DNA of 64,000 nt from Malania oleifera (Eukaryota > Streptophyta > Magnoliopsida > Santalales > Ximeniaceae). The stretch lies in NCBI RefSeq assembly GCF_029873635.1, contig NC_080427.1:71331348-71395347 (forward strand). The letters run 5' to 3'. The notes under the pieces are model-generated. The model was not told the origin of the DNA, did not search any database, and saw only the letters and a list, made by a program, of their open reading frames with translations. Positions 1 through 11,830 of this stretch are shown here, piece after piece; positions within the stretch are counted from its first letter, which is position 1; every line of letters starts with the position of its first letter. The position numbers and the translations under genes were made by a program.

Positions 1-98
1 CAGAAACTTATAGTCTTTTCTTTTCAATGATTTTCTGATATTTGATTCCATCTTCTGGGCAGTTCCAATCGTGTTCTTCAAACATGTCTAATTGCTGC

Positions 99-460
99 TG
101 TAGAATTGTTAGATATCTGTCAGCTTTATTAGAGGCTGATCTTTAGGAGATTTACAGCTAAGAAAACAATTAGAATTATTAGATATATGTCAGCCTTTAT
201 GAGAGGCTGATCTTTAGGAGATTTACAGCTAACAAATCAAGCTTTTGGTTCCACGATCATAGGGGATTTGGGTAGCATGTTACCCGATTATGTAGATAGT
301 CTTTCCTATTTTACGGCTTTCCATTTTAAATAGGATATTATATTTTCAGTAGGTTGTAAATATCCCAAGTAATTAGATGAGAATTATCATCTATTTAAAG
401 GGAATGTAATCTTTTTCATAGGTCAGTGGAATATTCAGTTTTATTTTCCACATTTAAACA
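99..460 (+). repeat. 5' LTR of the Copia at 99-5990
   Basis: It starts TGTAGAATTG and ends TTTAAACA immediately before the primer-binding site. It matches 5684-5990 over most of its length. It is about 55 bp longer, mainly because its first 70 bp are tandemly duplicated (101-170 and 171-240). Confidence 0.88.
101..240 (+). repeat. 70-bp tandem duplication inside the Copia 5' LTR
   Basis: Two copies of a roughly 70-bp unit (tagaattRttagatatNtgtc through gatttacagctaa) stand head to tail. The 3' LTR has one copy, so the duplication arose after insertion or in the 5' LTR only. Confidence 0.8.
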
Positions 461-472
461 TGGTATCAGAGC
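461..472 (+). other. primer-binding site (initiator tRNA-Met)
   Basis: TGGTATCAGAGC directly follows the LTR end and complements the 3' end of plant initiator tRNA-Met, the usual Copia primer. Just after it, the 28-bp stretch at 471-498 recurs exactly at 518-545. Confidence 0.85.
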
Positions 473-1867
473 AGAAAATGTTCAGCCAATCTTCAGCAAG
501 GAGCAACTAGAATTATTGCAGAAAATGTTCAGCCAATCTTCAGCAGCCCCTACTACTATGGTTGGTACTGGTTCTTTGGCACACAAAGGAAATTTTTGAA
601 GTGCTCTTAATGTTAAAAAGGAGAAGCTAGGTCCATGGATTATAGACTAACGAGCTTCACACCATATGACCGGAGAAGGGAAAAAATTTTCTACTTATAG
701 TCCCTATTATGAAATTTTAACAGTCAGGATAGCAGATGGTTACAGGTTCTGTTAAAATTTCAGAGAACCTAACACTCAACTCAGTTCTATTAGTGCCAAA
801 TTTGGATTGCAATTTATTGTCTATTAGTAAACTCACTCAGGATCTTAATTGTGTTACTAAATTTTTCCCAAATATGTGAGAATTTCAGGTCTTGGATCCG
901 GGGAAGACGATTGGCAGTGCTAAGATGTGTTCGGGGCTCTATCTTTTTCGAGGTTTATTATCCTCCTCAAGGAACAACTCACAAATCCGATTGTTTAGTG
1001 TCTAGAAGTCAAAGTTATTTTTCTACCATTCATTCTAATAATGATAGTGCAATTATGTTGTGGCACTATAGGTTAGGACAGCCAAATTTCTTGTATCTCA
1101 AGAAACTCTTTCCTTCATTATTCAATAATAAAAATCCAAATGATTTTCACTGTGAAATGTGTCAATTTTCAAAACATGTTCACAACTCTTATCCCAAACG
1201 ACCCTACAAAGCATCCCAGCCCTTTTCAATGATTCATAGTGATGTATGGGCCATCTAGGATCAAGAATATTACTAGATCTCGCTGGTTTATATCTTTTAT
1301 AGATGAACACACTAGACTTACCTGGATTTTCCTCATGAAAAAAAAAAAAAATAGTCAAAGGCAGGTCAGATTTTCAAAAATTTTAATACCGTGATCCAAA
1401 CACAATTCCAAGCAAAAAAACAGATGGTGAAAACTGATAATGCCAAAGAATATTTCAAATCCATTCGTGGTGATTATCTCTTGAGTCAAGGTATAATACA
1501 CCAAAGTTCCTGCATCGACACTCCTCAGCAAAATGGAATTGAAGAAAGAAAAAACCGGCACCTACTAGATGTTGCCCGCTCCCTCATGTTCTCTACACAT
1601 GTACCAAAACATTTTTGGGGTGAAGCCATTCTCACTGCAGCCTACCTTGTAAACAGGATGCCCTCTTGCGTTCTCAAATTCCTAACTCCCTGTCAAACTC
1701 TACTTCAGTCCTTTCCCAATACTCGACTCACATCCACTAGTCCCTTCAAAGTATTCGGGTGCTCAGCTTTTGTTCATGTTCATAGTCAACACCGGGGTAA
1801 ACTTGATCCTACAGCCCTTAAGTGCATTTTTCTCAAGTACTCTCCAAACCAAAAGGGTTATAAATGT

Positions 1868-3564
1868 TGTTAGCCTTGGTGGCTACACTATCATGGTTTA
1901 TATGTTTTGATGATATTAACCTATAAGTCATTCCTAGTGTTCTTCCATCTTTGCAGATCATGTTAGTATAGGTACACATATATGAAGTACTGGATCAAAG
2001 GCAAAGATCGGACCGAATTGATGTTCGAATAGGAAGATCAAATGGACACTCACTCGGAAAGGACTCAAGCACAAACAAAGCAACCTTTTTGTTTAATTAT
2101 ATGTAATGGGTGTGTATTTGAGGTAGTGTATTTTGTAACTCTTGTGGTTTTGATTCTTGCATGATTTCTGAGCAAGAGTTGAGCAAAATTGCATATGTAT
2201 ATTAGGACACTTGAGTTTATAGGTTTTCACTTAAATCACAAACTCACATTTATAGTTTTCAAATATAAAACAAAAAGTTTGTCAAACGAATCCTAAACTC
2301 AATTCTGTTTTCCAAAGAGACAAGTTTTCAACATCTTAGTTTCATAATTATTTTCATACTTGGTCCCGATTTTATCAAAATGAGTCTTATGTCCTAAGGG
2401 TTCAAAGAAAGTAAAGTATATTTTCAATAAAGGACATACAAGTATATAAGATATCAAAATGATTTTTCAAATGTGTTTTTATTAACAAGATATCTTATAT
2501 TCAAGGGGAAACTCATTTGGACAAGTATTAAACTTTATTAGATTTAATATATTTCATATACTTTTCTCCAAGAATGTTTTAAGTCATCAAAAGCCTTTTT
2601 GACAAGGAAAAACCGAGAAATCGTCGTTTAATGTAGTTCAGCCTTGAGTCCTGAACACCTTTCGATATTTGGGGCATAACTTTTGCTAGAAAAGTCCAAA
2701 TAGGACGATCTTGGTGCATATAGAAAGCTAAGAAAAAATCCCACAACTTTCATGTTGATGACTTTTTCTGATTTGGGATAATCGTCGACTTATGCATGAA
2801 ACCGTCGACGGTTTCAGAGAGCCCAGAAAAACCGTAGATGGTTTGGGACGGCGACAGAACACCAACGGGCGAAAAACGGCTAGTTTTCAACATAGTTTTC
2901 TAATAAAACCCCCCAACGGCCATAAAACGGCTAGTAGCCCATTTTTGCCTATAAATACAAGTTCTTAGACTTGTTTATATATGGTTTTGATTATTATTAC
3001 AAGCATTTAGTGAAAAATATCTTTCAATCCAAAACCTAAGCACTTTGCATCTTAGTTCTTCATTTCAAGTGCTCAATTCTCTCTTTTTCATTTATCTTGT
3101 GTGAATCATTACTAGAGAGAAGTGTGAGGTTTTCTTTGTATTTAATATTTGCTCATTCAAGGAGCATTTTCATTGTAATCATCTTCTTCTTGTAAGGTTC
3201 TTTGTGAACCATTGTGAAGGTTCTTGGTGAACCGCTTGGTGAAGGTTCTTTGTGAGCGCGGTAAGGATTTGTTACCAAGTGTAGGGTTTGGCACCCGAGT
3301 TGTAAGGCTTGCTCTGCCGATGAAGGGGCGTTATAGTGGATTGTGGAATCCTTGGCTTGGTGCTAAGGCGTGGACGTAAGCTTGGTGCCGAACCACATAA
3401 AAATACCAGTGTTGATTCTTTGCTCCCTTCACTCTTTAATTCACTTGTCATGTGCTTGATTTAATTTTATTGTGATATAATCGCTTAAATCTTACCAAGA
3501 GTTTTATTTTGTAGAGAAATTTAATATACGCGAAAAGAGTCCCTTTGGACTATATACTCCCGAA
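1868..3564 (+). mobile_element. SIRE/Maximus-like Copia solo LTR inside Copia integrase
   Basis: The stretch interrupts a Copia integrase and has no coding content. A target-derived aatgt/aatgc repeat borders it (1863-1867, 3565-3569). The 3' half has the SIRE LTR signature 'gtggattgtggaatcc...ggcgtggacgtaagc...gccgaaccac'. A TATA box (tataaata, about 2950-2957) lies downstream of a GTCGAC palindrome cluster (2781-2845). The start (TGTTAGCC) is clear and the exact right end less so. Confidence 0.75.
2781..2845 (+). promoter_or_regulatory. GTCGAC palindrome cluster in SIRE-like U3
   Basis: An 18-bp perfect palindrome with core AACCGTCGACGGTT (2798-2815), a half copy at 2781-2790 and a degenerate copy near 2826-2840 lie about 105 to 170 bp upstream of TATAAATA (2950-2957). 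Role unknown; the position suggests a promoter element. Confidence 0.55.
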
Positions 3565-5673
3565 AATGCTGTTCACCAGCTATTAAAAGATATTATCAAT
3601 CCATCGATGTCATCTTTTTTGAGAAACAACCATATCACCCCAAATCTAAAATTCAGGGGAAGATTACACAAGAATTCCAGCTTTGGGATATCGAAGAGTT
3701 ATCTTACCCTTCTTCTGATTCTGGCCCTTCTCACCTATCACAAATTTCTGAATTTATTCCAACTATTGACTCCATTTCTCCTTCACATCCCTGCTTAGAA
3801 TCTCCCGTGAAACATCAACATCTAGACACTATTCAACTAACAAAAAATGATTAGTTGATTACCTATTCACAGAGGAGAAGGAACCAAAAGGAGATAGAAC
3901 AACAAGCATCCCTTGAGCAAATCCAAGAGTCTGGTCCGAGCCCTAGATCAAGTGAAAATCCACCAGGTAACTCTAATCTCGAGACTTCCCATAATGAGTT
4001 AACTAAAGATGATAGTGATTGTCTTATTGCTGTGAGAAAAGGTGTGAGATCATGCACAAAACACCCAATATATACTTTTGTCTCATATTAGGGGCTGTCA
4101 TCGAATTTTAGATCTTTTGTTGCCAACCTCGACAAAATCTAGGTTCCTAATAACATACAAGAGGCTCTCAGTACACCTAAATGGAAGTCTGCTGTCTGGG
4201 AAGAAATCAGTGCACTAGAAAAGAATGGAACATGGGAGATCACAGAATTACCAACTGGAAAATGTCCAGTAGGTTGCAAATGGTTATTCACTATGAAATA
4301 CAACGAAGATAGAAGTGTTAACCGATTCAAAGCTCGGCTAGTAGCAAAGGGATTCACTTAATCATATAGAATCGACTACAACGAGACATTTGCCCCTGTA
4401 GCCAAGTTAATACAGTGCGGGTCCTCTCACCTTTGGCAGAAATTTAGACTGGCCTCTTCACCAACTAGATGTCAAGAATGCCTTCCTCAATGGAGACCTT
4501 GCTGAAGAAGTCTACATGGAAATTCCTCTTGGATTCGAGACACAAGCTACACACAACAAAGTCTGCAAACTCAGAAAATCTTTATATTGGCTCAAGCAAT
4601 CCCCAAGAGCTTGGTTCGAGAGATTCACAAAGGCAGTCACAGGTATGGCTATTCTCAATTTCAATCAGATCATACACTATTTGTTAAATACTCTCCTTAA
4701 GGAAAAACTTCTATCCTCATTGTATATGTGGACGACATCATTCTAACAAGAGATTATAAGGAGGAAATGAGTAGTCTCAAAAGTCTTCTAGCTAAATAAT
4801 TCCAAATCAAGGACCTTGGGAATCTCAAATACTTCCTAGGCATGGACGTGGCACGGTCAAGGAAGGGAATCTTTGTCTCCCAAAGGAAATATGTTCTAGA
4901 TCTATTGAAAGAGACTAGGATGCTCGGATGCAAGCCAGCAAATACTCCTATGGATTCAACAACCAAACTAGGAGCTAAGGAAGACAGTGCACCAGTGGAT
5001 AAAGGCAGACATCAAAGATTAGTTGGAAAACTTATATATTTGTCTCACACCCAACCTGATATTGGCTTCTCTGTCAATATGGTGAGTCAATTCATGAACA
5101 ATCCCAATGACGAACATAAGGAGGCAATTTATAGAATCCTATGATATCTGAAGGTAACACCAGGTAAAGGATTATTTTCTGAGAAGAATCAATGAAGAGA
5201 TATTGAAGTATTCATTAATGCAGATTGGGCAGGATCAATACATGATCAAAGGTCAACTTCTGGGTACTGCACATATGTGTGGGGAAACATAGTTACATGG
5301 CGAAGTAAGAAGCAATCAGTTGTGTCAAGAAGTAGTGCAGAAGTTGAATTCAAGGCAATGGCACACGACATCTGTGAAGGAATATGGCTAAGAATGCTTT
5401 TAAAGGAATTAAAGATTTTAGGTAAAGAACCCATGAATATGTTCTGTGATAATCAGTCAACCATCAGCATTGCAAAGAACCCAATGCATCATGATAGAAC
5501 AAAACATGTGGAGATTGATCAACATTTCATAAAAGAAAAAATAGAGGAAGGAATAATCAAGATGTTGTATGTGCCTACATGTCTCCAAACAGCCGATATG
5601 CTTACTAAGGCTCTGCCAAGAAAGATATGATCTGAGTTCCAAGCTAGGCCTAATCAATATTTACAGCCCAACT

Positions 5674-5683
5674 TGAGGGGGAG
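5674..5683 (+). other. polypurine tract of the Copia
   Basis: TGAGGGGGAG lies directly before the TGTAG start of the 3' LTR, the normal plus-strand primer position. Confidence 0.8.
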
Positions 5684-5990
5684 TGTAGAATTATTAGATA
5701 TCTGTCAGCCTTTATTAGAGGCTGATCTTTAGGAGATTTACAACTAACAAATCAGTTGATTTGTTAGCTATTTTTGGTTCCACGATCCTAGGAGATTTGG
5801 GTAAGCATGTTAACCGATTCTGTAGATAGTCTTTCCTATTTTACTGTTTTCCATTTTAAATAGGATATTATATTTTCAGTAGGTTGTAAATATCCCTGGT
5901 AATTAGATGAGAATTATCATCAATTTAAAGAGAATGTAATCTTTTTCATAGGTCAGTGGAATATTCAGTTTTCTTTTCTACATTTTAACA
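5684..5990 (+). repeat. 3' LTR of the Copia at 99-5990
   Basis: It begins TGTAGAATTATTAG and ends ATTTTAACA, and aligns with the 5' LTR apart from the 5' duplication. By eye identity is roughly 93-95% in the shared part, suggesting an insertion a few million years old. Confidence 0.88.
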
Positions 5991-6517
5991 ACTGCCAATT
6001 CCATGTGAGAGTGTTGAAGTATTGAGTGACCATGAGATCTCCTTGGCGTAGATCGTGAAGAATACTTTCGATAGCAAACAGTTCGGATGAGTTATCAAAG
6101 CCAGAATACGTTTCTTTGGTTGCCTCCCAGATGTCCTTTGTGGTCACATACAATAGGAAATTTTCTCCTATTTCGTTTGTCGTTGAGTTGATAAGCCAGG
6201 ACATCACCATGTTGTTCTCTGACTTACATGTTTTGTACTTCAGATCTTCTTTGCTTGGTGGGGCTACTACTCCGGTGAGGTAGTCATGTCTTCCCTTTTC
6301 GCAAATGAACATCATTACTGATTGTGACCACTTAAGATAATTTCGTCCATTGAGTTTGTGCCCTATAATAGGCAAAAGATTGCAATCTGATCCTCCATTG
6401 CTACCTGTGGCTAAGGTTTCAGGATGGGAGGTGACTTCGCAGAAGGATTGACTTTGTCGTGCCATTGTCATCTCGTATTTTGTCATCTATTACAGTTCAG
6501 AGGAGGCTCTAATACCA

Positions 6518-6751
6518 TGTTGATTTTAGAGAAGAAAATAATTCTCTTGTTTTTTAATGATAAATATATGGTCTGTATAAAATGGAAGGAAGAAAAGTTT
6601 CTTTCACTATATTCGGTAACAAGATACTAATTACCACAAGATCAGGAAACTACAAAATAGGAAAAAAAACTAATATAGATATCAGGAATTATCCAAAATC
6701 TCTTTATTCCTAAATTAAAGTAGTCAACTAATAATAAAATCAATTGCTGCA
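6518..6751 (-). repeat. 5' LTR of the outer minus-strand Copia
   Basis: A TG start on the plus strand at 6518 directly abuts the primer-binding-like site. The right end (ca at 6750-6751) is approximate because the partner LTR is outside the window. It is AT-rich, about 230 bp, typical of short Copia LTRs. Confidence 0.55.
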
Positions 6752-6804
6752 GCGGTATCCCTGAAAACAGGGATCGGGTATTTCCACATATCTTACTTTA
6801 TCGC

Positions 6805-6967
6805 GTCAAGAGCATTAGACAAAGGGACCCGCTTTCCCAGTTTCTATTTGCTTAGTCATTGATATTTTGAGTAGATTGATCGACAGGTGGTGGATAAGGG
6901 CCTAATGAATGGTTTTGAAGTCGGTAGAGAGGTGGTTGTGGTGTCCCATCTTCAATTTGTTCTTCTT
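6805..6967 (+). mobile_element. LINE (L1-type) reverse transcriptase fragment
   Basis: Conceptual translation shows an RQxDPLSQFLF block, then LVIDILSRLIDR, then DKGLMNGFEVGREVVVVSHLQF, the order seen around the QGDPLSPFLF and SHLQFADDT region of plant L1 reverse transcriptases. The three blocks lie in different frames and the catalytic ADD is not visible. No 3' tail or target duplication is recognised. It is a short, old remnant between the Copia LTR and the Gypsy LTR. Confidence 0.7.
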
Positions 6968-7032
6968 AGGTGATCATAGCTCTTCTTTTTTGAATATTTT
7001 GAGTCTACTTAATATTTTTTAGCAACTTTCAA

Positions 7033-7548
7033 TGTCACGGGCCAAATATTTCACACCTCGTAAAGGGTCGTGCAGCATTAGCTAAAGCACTCTTGTTTAA
7101 CTAATTAGCCAAAGATTACTGCAGTTCACCAACAGAACACATTCACAACAATTGAATGTAAAGCAAAAGGAAGCAATAAGCAATTGATGAAAGCAAATGG
7201 CAAGCAAGTGGTAAAAATTGAAGCAATGTAATCCATTAACAAACACCTCCATAAGGAATGTGTGTTTAACAAGGGAGGCAAGTAGGCCAAACAAGTTTAA
7301 CAAACACTTGTGAGTTTTACAAGACTGATGAACACCAGCACTCTCCTTAAGAGCTTTATATGCTATTTTAGCTCTAGCACTAGGAAACATCAAATTGTAC
7401 AAGAAATCATACTCCCTTTGTACTCTAATTACGCCTACTCAAAGCATAAAACCTATAATAGTATTTACATGATGGTAACCCATCCCATGCAGACAAGAAA
7501 AATGATCACAAGAAAGCATAATGCCCTAAACAAGCTTGGCTCGTGACA
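7033..7548 (-). repeat. 3' LTR of the minus-strand Gypsy
   Basis: The ends are inverted copies of each other: TGTCACGGGCC at 7033 and GGCTCGTGACA at 7548. A minus-strand polypurine tract (gtgggggagaa, plus-strand 7549-7559) adjoins it on the coding side. Confidence 0.72.
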
Positions 7549-9984
7549 TTCTCCCCCACTTATGCAGTCGACATTCTCATAGACTGACACTAGGTACTTT
7601 TCAACCTGACCCACAAACGGTTGCATGTCTTTCACTGAAATCGAATTGATTTCTTTGTAAACCTTTCCACCTCACTAAGAACTCATGTCACTACTTCCTT
7701 GATGATTTAAACTCTCTATCTGCAACAATGACTTTAACCTTCTCTTCTGTTAGGTTGCACTGTCTTTAGTGATGCTCTAGTTTACTAGCTACTGCTTGAA
7801 TCTTCAGTGTCGGCATTGAATGGCTTGAGACCGCTGACATGAAACACGAGATGCGCTTCCAACTCAGAAGATCAAACTTGTAAGAGCCTTCTCGACTTTA
7901 TCCAAGATGGAGACTGGTCCTTTATATTTGCGGAGTAGTCTCCTATCTCAACCTCATAGTGACCTGATATGTTCCAGATGGAGCTTAATAAGAATCAAGT
8001 CACCCACATTGAAGTGCAACAGTCTTATCTCTTGATATGCCCACTTATTCAACCGTCTGGAAGCTTTCTCCTAGTAGGCTCGAGCAATCTCTACATTCGG
8101 TGCTTCAATTCTTTGGTAAAGATGTATACTCTTGGACTCTTTTCGCTATACGGCTCACCCACTATGTGAGGTAACAATGGCTACTAGCCAGTACCAAGCT
8201 CAAAAGGGCTCCTGTTGGTTATTAAGCTCTTTTGGGTGTTGAAATAGAACTCAAGAACATTGAGTAGCTGCACCCAATTCTTTTGATTGGCGGTGGTGAA
8301 ATGACGCAACTACTCGTCTAATAGCTTGTTGAATCTCTCTGTTGTTTGTAGGTGATAACTTGAAGAGATGTCAAACTATTAACTGAGGATTCTAAAAAGT
8401 TATGCCCAGAAGTTGCTAGTGAACCTTGAGTCCTTGTCCCTGATAACGTCTTGGGAAACACAAATATTTCTTAATACATCTAAAGAACAATTGCGCTCTC
8501 TCCTCTGCCGAACAGTACTTTGGTGCAAGTATGGAAGTGTCATATTTCGGAAACCTATTTATAATAACAAGCATAGACCCTACATATCCCACACTAGGCA
8601 AGCTAGTGATGAAGTCCACGAAGACACTCTCCCATAATATGGTTGGTACTTGAATGAGCTTTAGTAGCTCTGCTATTTTCTTCCGCTCAACCTTGTCATA
8701 TTAGTAGGTGAGACAAGTTCAGATATACTCAACCACATCATCACACATCTATGGCTAGTAATGCCTCTACTTCAACAATGCCAAAAGTGTGATGTCAATC
8801 ATGTCATCTTAGATGACCTGCCCAGATGGTGTCATGACACTCTCTCAACAATGTCTTCCTCAAATCTCCAGCTCGAGGCACAAAGAGTTGGTTACCATGT
8901 GTCATCAGCAATCCGTCTTCTAACCAAACGTGGCACGCTTTGCCCTCTTCTGTCAACTTTATGAGGTTTTGAGCAACTAGATCTTTGGCAAGGTTCTCCT
9001 TAATGTGCTCCCACATTGTCATGGTAACCTTACTGTCAAGGGCATTACCATCTATAAGGCTGCAAGCTCAACCTTCCTGCTCAGCATGTTTACGACTTGG
9101 TTCATCCTCCCTACTTGTGCTCAAATAAGAAATCAAACTCTGCCAAGATTCCTATTAGTGCACCGGCGTTATGCAACAGCAGATAGGCTTAGAGCTCCTA
9201 CAAATACACCGGATATCGCCAATGGGCCTACTTGGGTGATAACTTTGGTCAGATAAAGAAGTGACTGATGGCTAAGTTATCTGTTTTCACCACAAACTAC
9301 GACCCAAGTAGGTAATGCTGCCGCACACAAACACAATGTGTCATCGCTAGCATCTATTTCTCTTGAATTGTGTACCTTCGTTCAGCTTCACTAAGTTAAC
9401 AGCTACCGTAGGCAACAGGATGCCCATATTGTAAAAAGGCTTAACCAAGGGCATAGTCTGATCCATCTATTTGCACCTCAAAGGGTTTCATGATGTCCAA
9501 AGGAGCTGATACCAAATCTCTCATCACAACATCCTTCAAGTTGTCAAAGGCTCCCTAGCCCTTCTCTATCCAGTTCCACTTATGACCCTTCGTCAGTATT
9601 CTCTCAAAGGAGAACTCTGTAATGGTTGGCAAGTCCAAGAAAGGAACACAACTTATTCACCTTTGTTGGAATCTTCCAATCTTTAATAGCTCTTACCTTC
9701 CCCATACCTATCCTAATATAACCTTGCTCAACCACATGACCACTGAATTTGATGCCTTGCACAGAGAAAGAGCACTTCTCTTTCTTCACATACAAATCGT
9801 TCTCCTTCATCCTGTCGAACACCTTCCGTAGATGCTTTTTATGTTCCTCCAAAATAAAACTATAGATAGTTATGTCATCTAGGTATACCACAACAAACTT
9901 GTCAAAGGTACTTATTAAATACCTCGTTTATCAAGGTGCAAAATGTCGCCGGCGCCATCATCAATTTGAATGGCATCACCAAGA

Positions 9985-10785
9985 ACTCATATGCCCCATA
10001 CCATGTTACACAGGTCATCTTCGATACATCCCCATCTACCATCCTCACATAATAACAGTCTAGCCTCAAGTCAAGTTTGGTGAAGTACTTTACATGACTT
10101 CACTGATTGAACAAATCATCAATCAGTGGAATAGGGTGCTTGTTGCACACAGTCACCTTTTTGAGTGCATAATAACCCACACACATCACATGCTCCCATC
10201 ATGTCTCATATAAGGCAACACTAACGCTCTAAACGATGCTTTGGAAGGCAGTATATAGTCTGCTTTCAATAACTCATCAAGTTGTTTCTTCAACTCTGCT
10301 AACTCTTGAGGCGCCATCCAATACGATCCTTTCGCAGGCGGCTTCACTCCTAGTAACAGCTCAATTTCATGCTCCACAACTCATATGCCCCCATACCATG
10401 TCACACAGATTATCCTCGATACATCCTCATCTGTTATCCTCACCTAACAATAATCCAACCTCAAGTAAAATTTGGTGAAGTACTTTGCATAACTTAACTG
10501 ATCAAACAAATCAACAATCTGCGAAATAGAGTAATAGTTGTGTACAGTCACTTCGTTAAACACGTGGTAATCCACACTCATCCGCATGCTCCAATCATGT
10601 TTCTTCTGAAACAACACCAATGTTTTGAACGATGCTTTGGAAGGACATATAAAGCTCGCTTCCAATAACTCATCAAGTTGTTTCTTCAAGATTACTAACT
10701 CTGGCGGCGCCATCTTATATAGCCCTTTAGCAGGCAACTTCACTTCTAATAACAACCCGATCTCATGCTCCACAACCCGCATGGA
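9985..10785 (-). repeat. 400-bp tandem duplication within Gypsy reverse transcriptase
   Basis: 9985-10380 and 10381-10785 align over nearly their whole length, at roughly 80% identity by eye. Both encode the 'LDELLxAxxIxPSKASF' start of reverse transcriptase. The divergence means the duplication is old. Confidence 0.75.
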
Positions 10786-10814
10786 GGTAGTTGTGGGGGC
10801 AGTTGTGAGGTAGC

Positions 10815-11430
10815 TTGTCTAACATCACAATTTTATACTCATCTAACACAGTTTGGATGGTAGTAGACAAAATCAAAGACTATATCACCAGCCTCATTTT
10901 TATCTCCATATCCATGGCCTTCATGTATCCTCTTATATCCTATATCCTTTCCAATGTAACCATTCAAATAAGCTCCTATGAATGTCTTTTCAAACATTGA
11001 TATACCTTGTAAAATACTATTCATATCTTCTCAAAATTGTCTTTTAAGATTTTCTACTAAGTCTATTTGGGAAGTATATGCACTAATGATGCTCACTATC
11101 TCCATGCCTAAAGTTATCCTCATTTTAATGATCCTATCCCCTATTCTTTTAACACATAATCTTTTAGTACTTTGTCTACAATAATCCCCACCCCATTTTT
11201 ATGTTTCTCTTAATTAGTGTACCAAAGTTTAAATCTTGATTTTTCAATTTCTCTAACTTTCTCTCCTACCCATTTCATCTCTTAAAGGCATATTAAGTTA
11301 ATTTTCCTTCTAAATATTATTTCCACTATTTCTATATTTTTGCCCATATGAGTCCAAGTTGCTAATCTAATATTAATTTCTTGTACTAACTTATTAACCC
11401 TCTCCCTTCTATACTAAGCCGGTCTATTCC
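10815..11430 (-). mobile_element. LINE endonuclease remnant (RTE-like)
   Basis: Minus-strand translation gives, in order, RLATWTHMGKN, RRKINLICL, EMKWVGEKVREIEKS, KNGVGIIVDK, then FIGAYLNGYIGKDIGYKRIH and EGHGYGDKNEAGD. This is the apurinic endonuclease of plant LINEs often mislabelled craniofacial development protein 2. The endonuclease start is kept and the reverse transcriptase is missing, which differs from ordinary 5' truncation. Frame breaks are present throughout the first two thirds. It abuts the Gypsy fragment at about 10813. Confidence 0.8.
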
Positions 11431-11640
11431 CTTTATCTAGGTGTATTTAATAAGAATTCATGATAATAAGAACTGACAAAGTTTTATGCTGGCTATCAGC
11501 TACCTAACACAACCATGCTCCTTTATCCGAGTTTGGGACCAGTTGTATGTACAAAGAATTTGTGTTACACAGGCGAAGTACCTATTTGAGTTTTTTTTTT
11601 TTTTTTCTAATGCAAGTATACTCAATGTCAAATCCGTTCG

Positions 11641-11830
11641 TATTTTACATCAGACTTTGTGTGCTTATACACCTAAAGGAAATGGTATTTTAAAGAGCAA
11701 GATCAAGATTTACTTGAGGTTGCTCAGTCCTTATTGTTCCATGTGCATTTGGTTTATTGATTTTGGGATGATGCAGTCTTACTGCCTGCAATTTGATCAA
11801 ATAGGATGCACCCAACTGTTATTATCTAGG
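11641..11830 (+). mobile_element. Copia integrase fragment (fossil)
   Basis: A stretch of about 60 codons recalls the conserved Copia integrase segment around 'YTPQQNGVAERKNRHLLEVARSL...FWGDAVLTA' (DLLEVAQSLLFHVH and FWDDAV are readable). No LTRs are attached. Broken. Confidence 0.6.

Larger units (their letters stand above)
99..5990 (+). mobile_element. Ty1/Copia LTR retrotransposon (fossil) with nested SIRE-like solo LTR
   Basis: LTRs lie at 99-460 and 5684-5990, with a tRNA-Met type primer site (461-472) and a polypurine tract (5674-5683). Parts in order: GAG-pre-integrase and zinc region with LWHYRLGQPN (about 1050-1255), integrase core (about 1260-1870, HQSSCIDTPQQNGIEERKNR), more integrase (3580-3900), reverse transcriptase (about 4140-5140, including KLRKSLYWLKQSPRAWFERF) and RNase H (about 5220-5630, SSAEVEFKAMAH and DRTKHVEIDQHF). 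I see little of gag. The integrase is split by an LTR insertion at 1868-3564. Flanking GCTGC/ACTGC marks insertion into the opposite-strand Copia gag. The element is broken many times (roughly ten or more). Confidence 0.9.
1..6751 (-). mobile_element. Ty1/Copia element (outer, minus strand), split by a nested Copia
   Basis: The minus strand of 5991-6486 encodes a Copia gag N-terminal region with the usual NGRNYLKWSQSV and LLYVTTKDIWEATKE type motifs. The gag theme resumes on the minus strand of 1-93 (QQLDMFEEHDW-like, then EDGIKYQKIIEKKR). A primer-binding-like site (tggtattagagc) lies on the minus strand at 6506-6517, followed by an LTR at about 6518-6751. A plus-strand Copia at 99-5990 sits between the two gag parts, flanked by GCTGC (94-98) and ACTGC (5991-5995), a five-base target duplication with one difference. 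The rest of the element lies beyond the left edge. It is a broken fossil, older than the Copia inside it. Confidence 0.8.
7033..10813 (-). mobile_element. Ty3/Gypsy chromovirus-like element (fossil, 5' part absent)
   Basis: On the minus strand from high to low coordinate: reverse transcriptase (about 10782 to 9604, with MVYLDDI near 9890 and the connection motif SFLGLANHYR), RNase H region (about 9590-9030), integrase zinc region (9022-8804, VPRAGDLRKTLLRECHD), integrase core (about 8620-8416, MDFITSLP) and integrase C-terminus down to about 7560, then an LTR (7033-7548). The integrase wording resembles Galadriel/CRM-type chromoviruses, a low-confidence lineage call. The start of the reverse transcriptase occurs twice in tandem. 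The upstream end meets a LINE remnant near 10813. Heavily broken and old. Confidence 0.8.

Noticed and set aside
461-472. possible tRNA genes at TGGTATCAGAGC sites (461, 12623, 30326, 52171)
   Set aside because: Only 12-base primer-binding sites next to LTR ends; no cloverleaf around them.
3607-4091. short frames of 63 and 78 codons taken as genes
   Set aside because: They lie in the linker between Copia integrase and reverse transcriptase.
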